Assembly (NCBI RefSeq): GCF_001544795.2
Contig: NZ_FCOI02000003.1
Span: 124,001 to 188,000, forward strand
DNA from: Caballeronia temeraria
GTDB lineage: Bacteria; Pseudomonadota; Gammaproteobacteria; Burkholderiales; Burkholderiaceae
Reading direction: 5' to 3'
DNA length: 64,000 nt
Below the pieces are notes generated by a model. That model did no database searches. It was given only the letters and a program-made list of their open reading frames with translations, and was not told the DNA's origin. The position numbers were made by a program, and so were the translations under genes. Shown in pieces: positions 63,755 to 64,000 of the stretch; positions within the stretch are counted from its first letter, which is position 1; the number at the start of each line of letters is the position of its first letter.

Positions 63755-64000
63755 TTACTTCATGAAGCGCTGCTGCAACTCCGCGAACGATGCGATGCGT
63801 CCGGCGAGCGCGCTCGCGGCAACCGTCGGCGGACTGGCGAGCCATACCTTGCCCGGACCCGAACGGCCCGGAAAATTGCGGTTGATCGCGCTGATGGTGA
63901 CCTGTTGCGCTTGCGTCGATGAACCCGGCCCGCAGTTCGCACACGCACCGCACGATGGCTGCAGCAAGATGGCGCCGACGCGCTCGAACGCATCGACGTA
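63755..64000 (-). CDS. Aconitase/3-isopropylmalate dehydratase large subunit family, C-terminal part
   Basis: The last 81 residues of a gene whose start is beyond the right edge. The sequence has PSCGACANCGPG, with Cys ligands of the [4Fe-4S] cluster, followed by ISAINRNFPGRSGPGKVWLASP, the canonical end of LeuC-type dehydratases. Expected reaction: isomerisation of a hydroxy di- or tricarboxylate by dehydration/rehydration. The small-subunit gene is not in the window. Probably in one operon with the MFS gene. Confidence 0.85.
   Translation of the reverse strand, partial: YVDAFERVGAILLQPSCGACANCGPGSSTQAQQVTISAINRNFPGRSGPGKVWLASPPTVAASALAGRIASFAELQQRFMK

Overview
The window looks like one chromosomal segment of a Burkholderia-sensu-lato proteobacterium, probably Paraburkholderia or Caballeronia. 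This rests on the high GC, strong GC3 bias, dense metabolic operons with GntR/LysR/TetR neighbours, a fused indolepyruvate ferredoxin oxidoreductase, and the mix of DSD1-type, MFS and amino-acid:carrier-protein-ligase genes. It is inferred from gene content, not from any search. I saw no rRNA, tRNA, CRISPR, prophage, insertion sequence or replication origin. Two genes run off the edges: an N-carbamoyl-amino-acid hydrolase on the left and an aconitase/LeuC-family dehydratase on the right.

Layout. (1) 1-6.8 kb: a minus-strand LIV-type ABC importer operon (binding protein, livHMGF) ending in a carbamoylase, divergent from a FadR/GntR regulator across a perfect 36-bp palindrome. (2) 7-9.6 kb: a membrane diguanylate cyclase, a LysE-type exporter, and a small peptide with a textbook double-glycine leader. 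(3) 9.9-15.7 kb: a sigma-54 activator, pqqA and pqqD without pqqB/C/E, a quinoprotein alcohol dehydrogenase with the lanthanide-type WDYD signature, and one polypeptide joining a XoxJ-like binding protein to a c-type cytochrome. Two sigma-54 promoter matches, each with a shared upstream element at almost the same distance, tie this block together. (4) 15.9-28.2 kb: small membrane protein, FUSC protein, then a long minus-strand catabolic run (glyoxylate-type aminotransferase, hydratase, FAD/Fe-S dehydrogenase, MFS, enoyl-CoA hydratase, CoA-transferase, hydroxyaspartate/threonine aldolase-like enzyme) with a GntR regulator at its head.

(5) 28.3-45.4 kb: a mosaic of housekeeping and unknown genes: AlkA, a large alpha/beta-hydrolase membrane protein, an NHL propeller, TetR, a hydroxyacid dehydrogenase, a glycosyltransferase/deacetylase pair, GntR, UvrA2-like protein, YdcF, and two gene-poor stretches. 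(6) 45.5-51.6 kb: a compact plus-strand operon of carrier protein, acyl-CoA-dehydrogenase-like flavoprotein, class II synthetase-like amino acid:carrier protein ligase, a DUF1839-type protein and a GH2 beta-mannosidase-like enzyme. This is the best candidate for an undescribed pathway. (7) 51.6-57.7 kb: a minus-strand non-phosphorylative sugar-acid operon (L-arabinose/D-galactose type) with a divergent LysR regulator. (8) 57.7-64 kb: fused indolepyruvate:ferredoxin oxidoreductase, LysR, an MFS transporter and the partial LeuC-like gene.

Start sites were chosen from Shine-Dalgarno spacing and family length; several are GTG or TTG. All functions are homology judgements made by eye from motifs and residue patterns.
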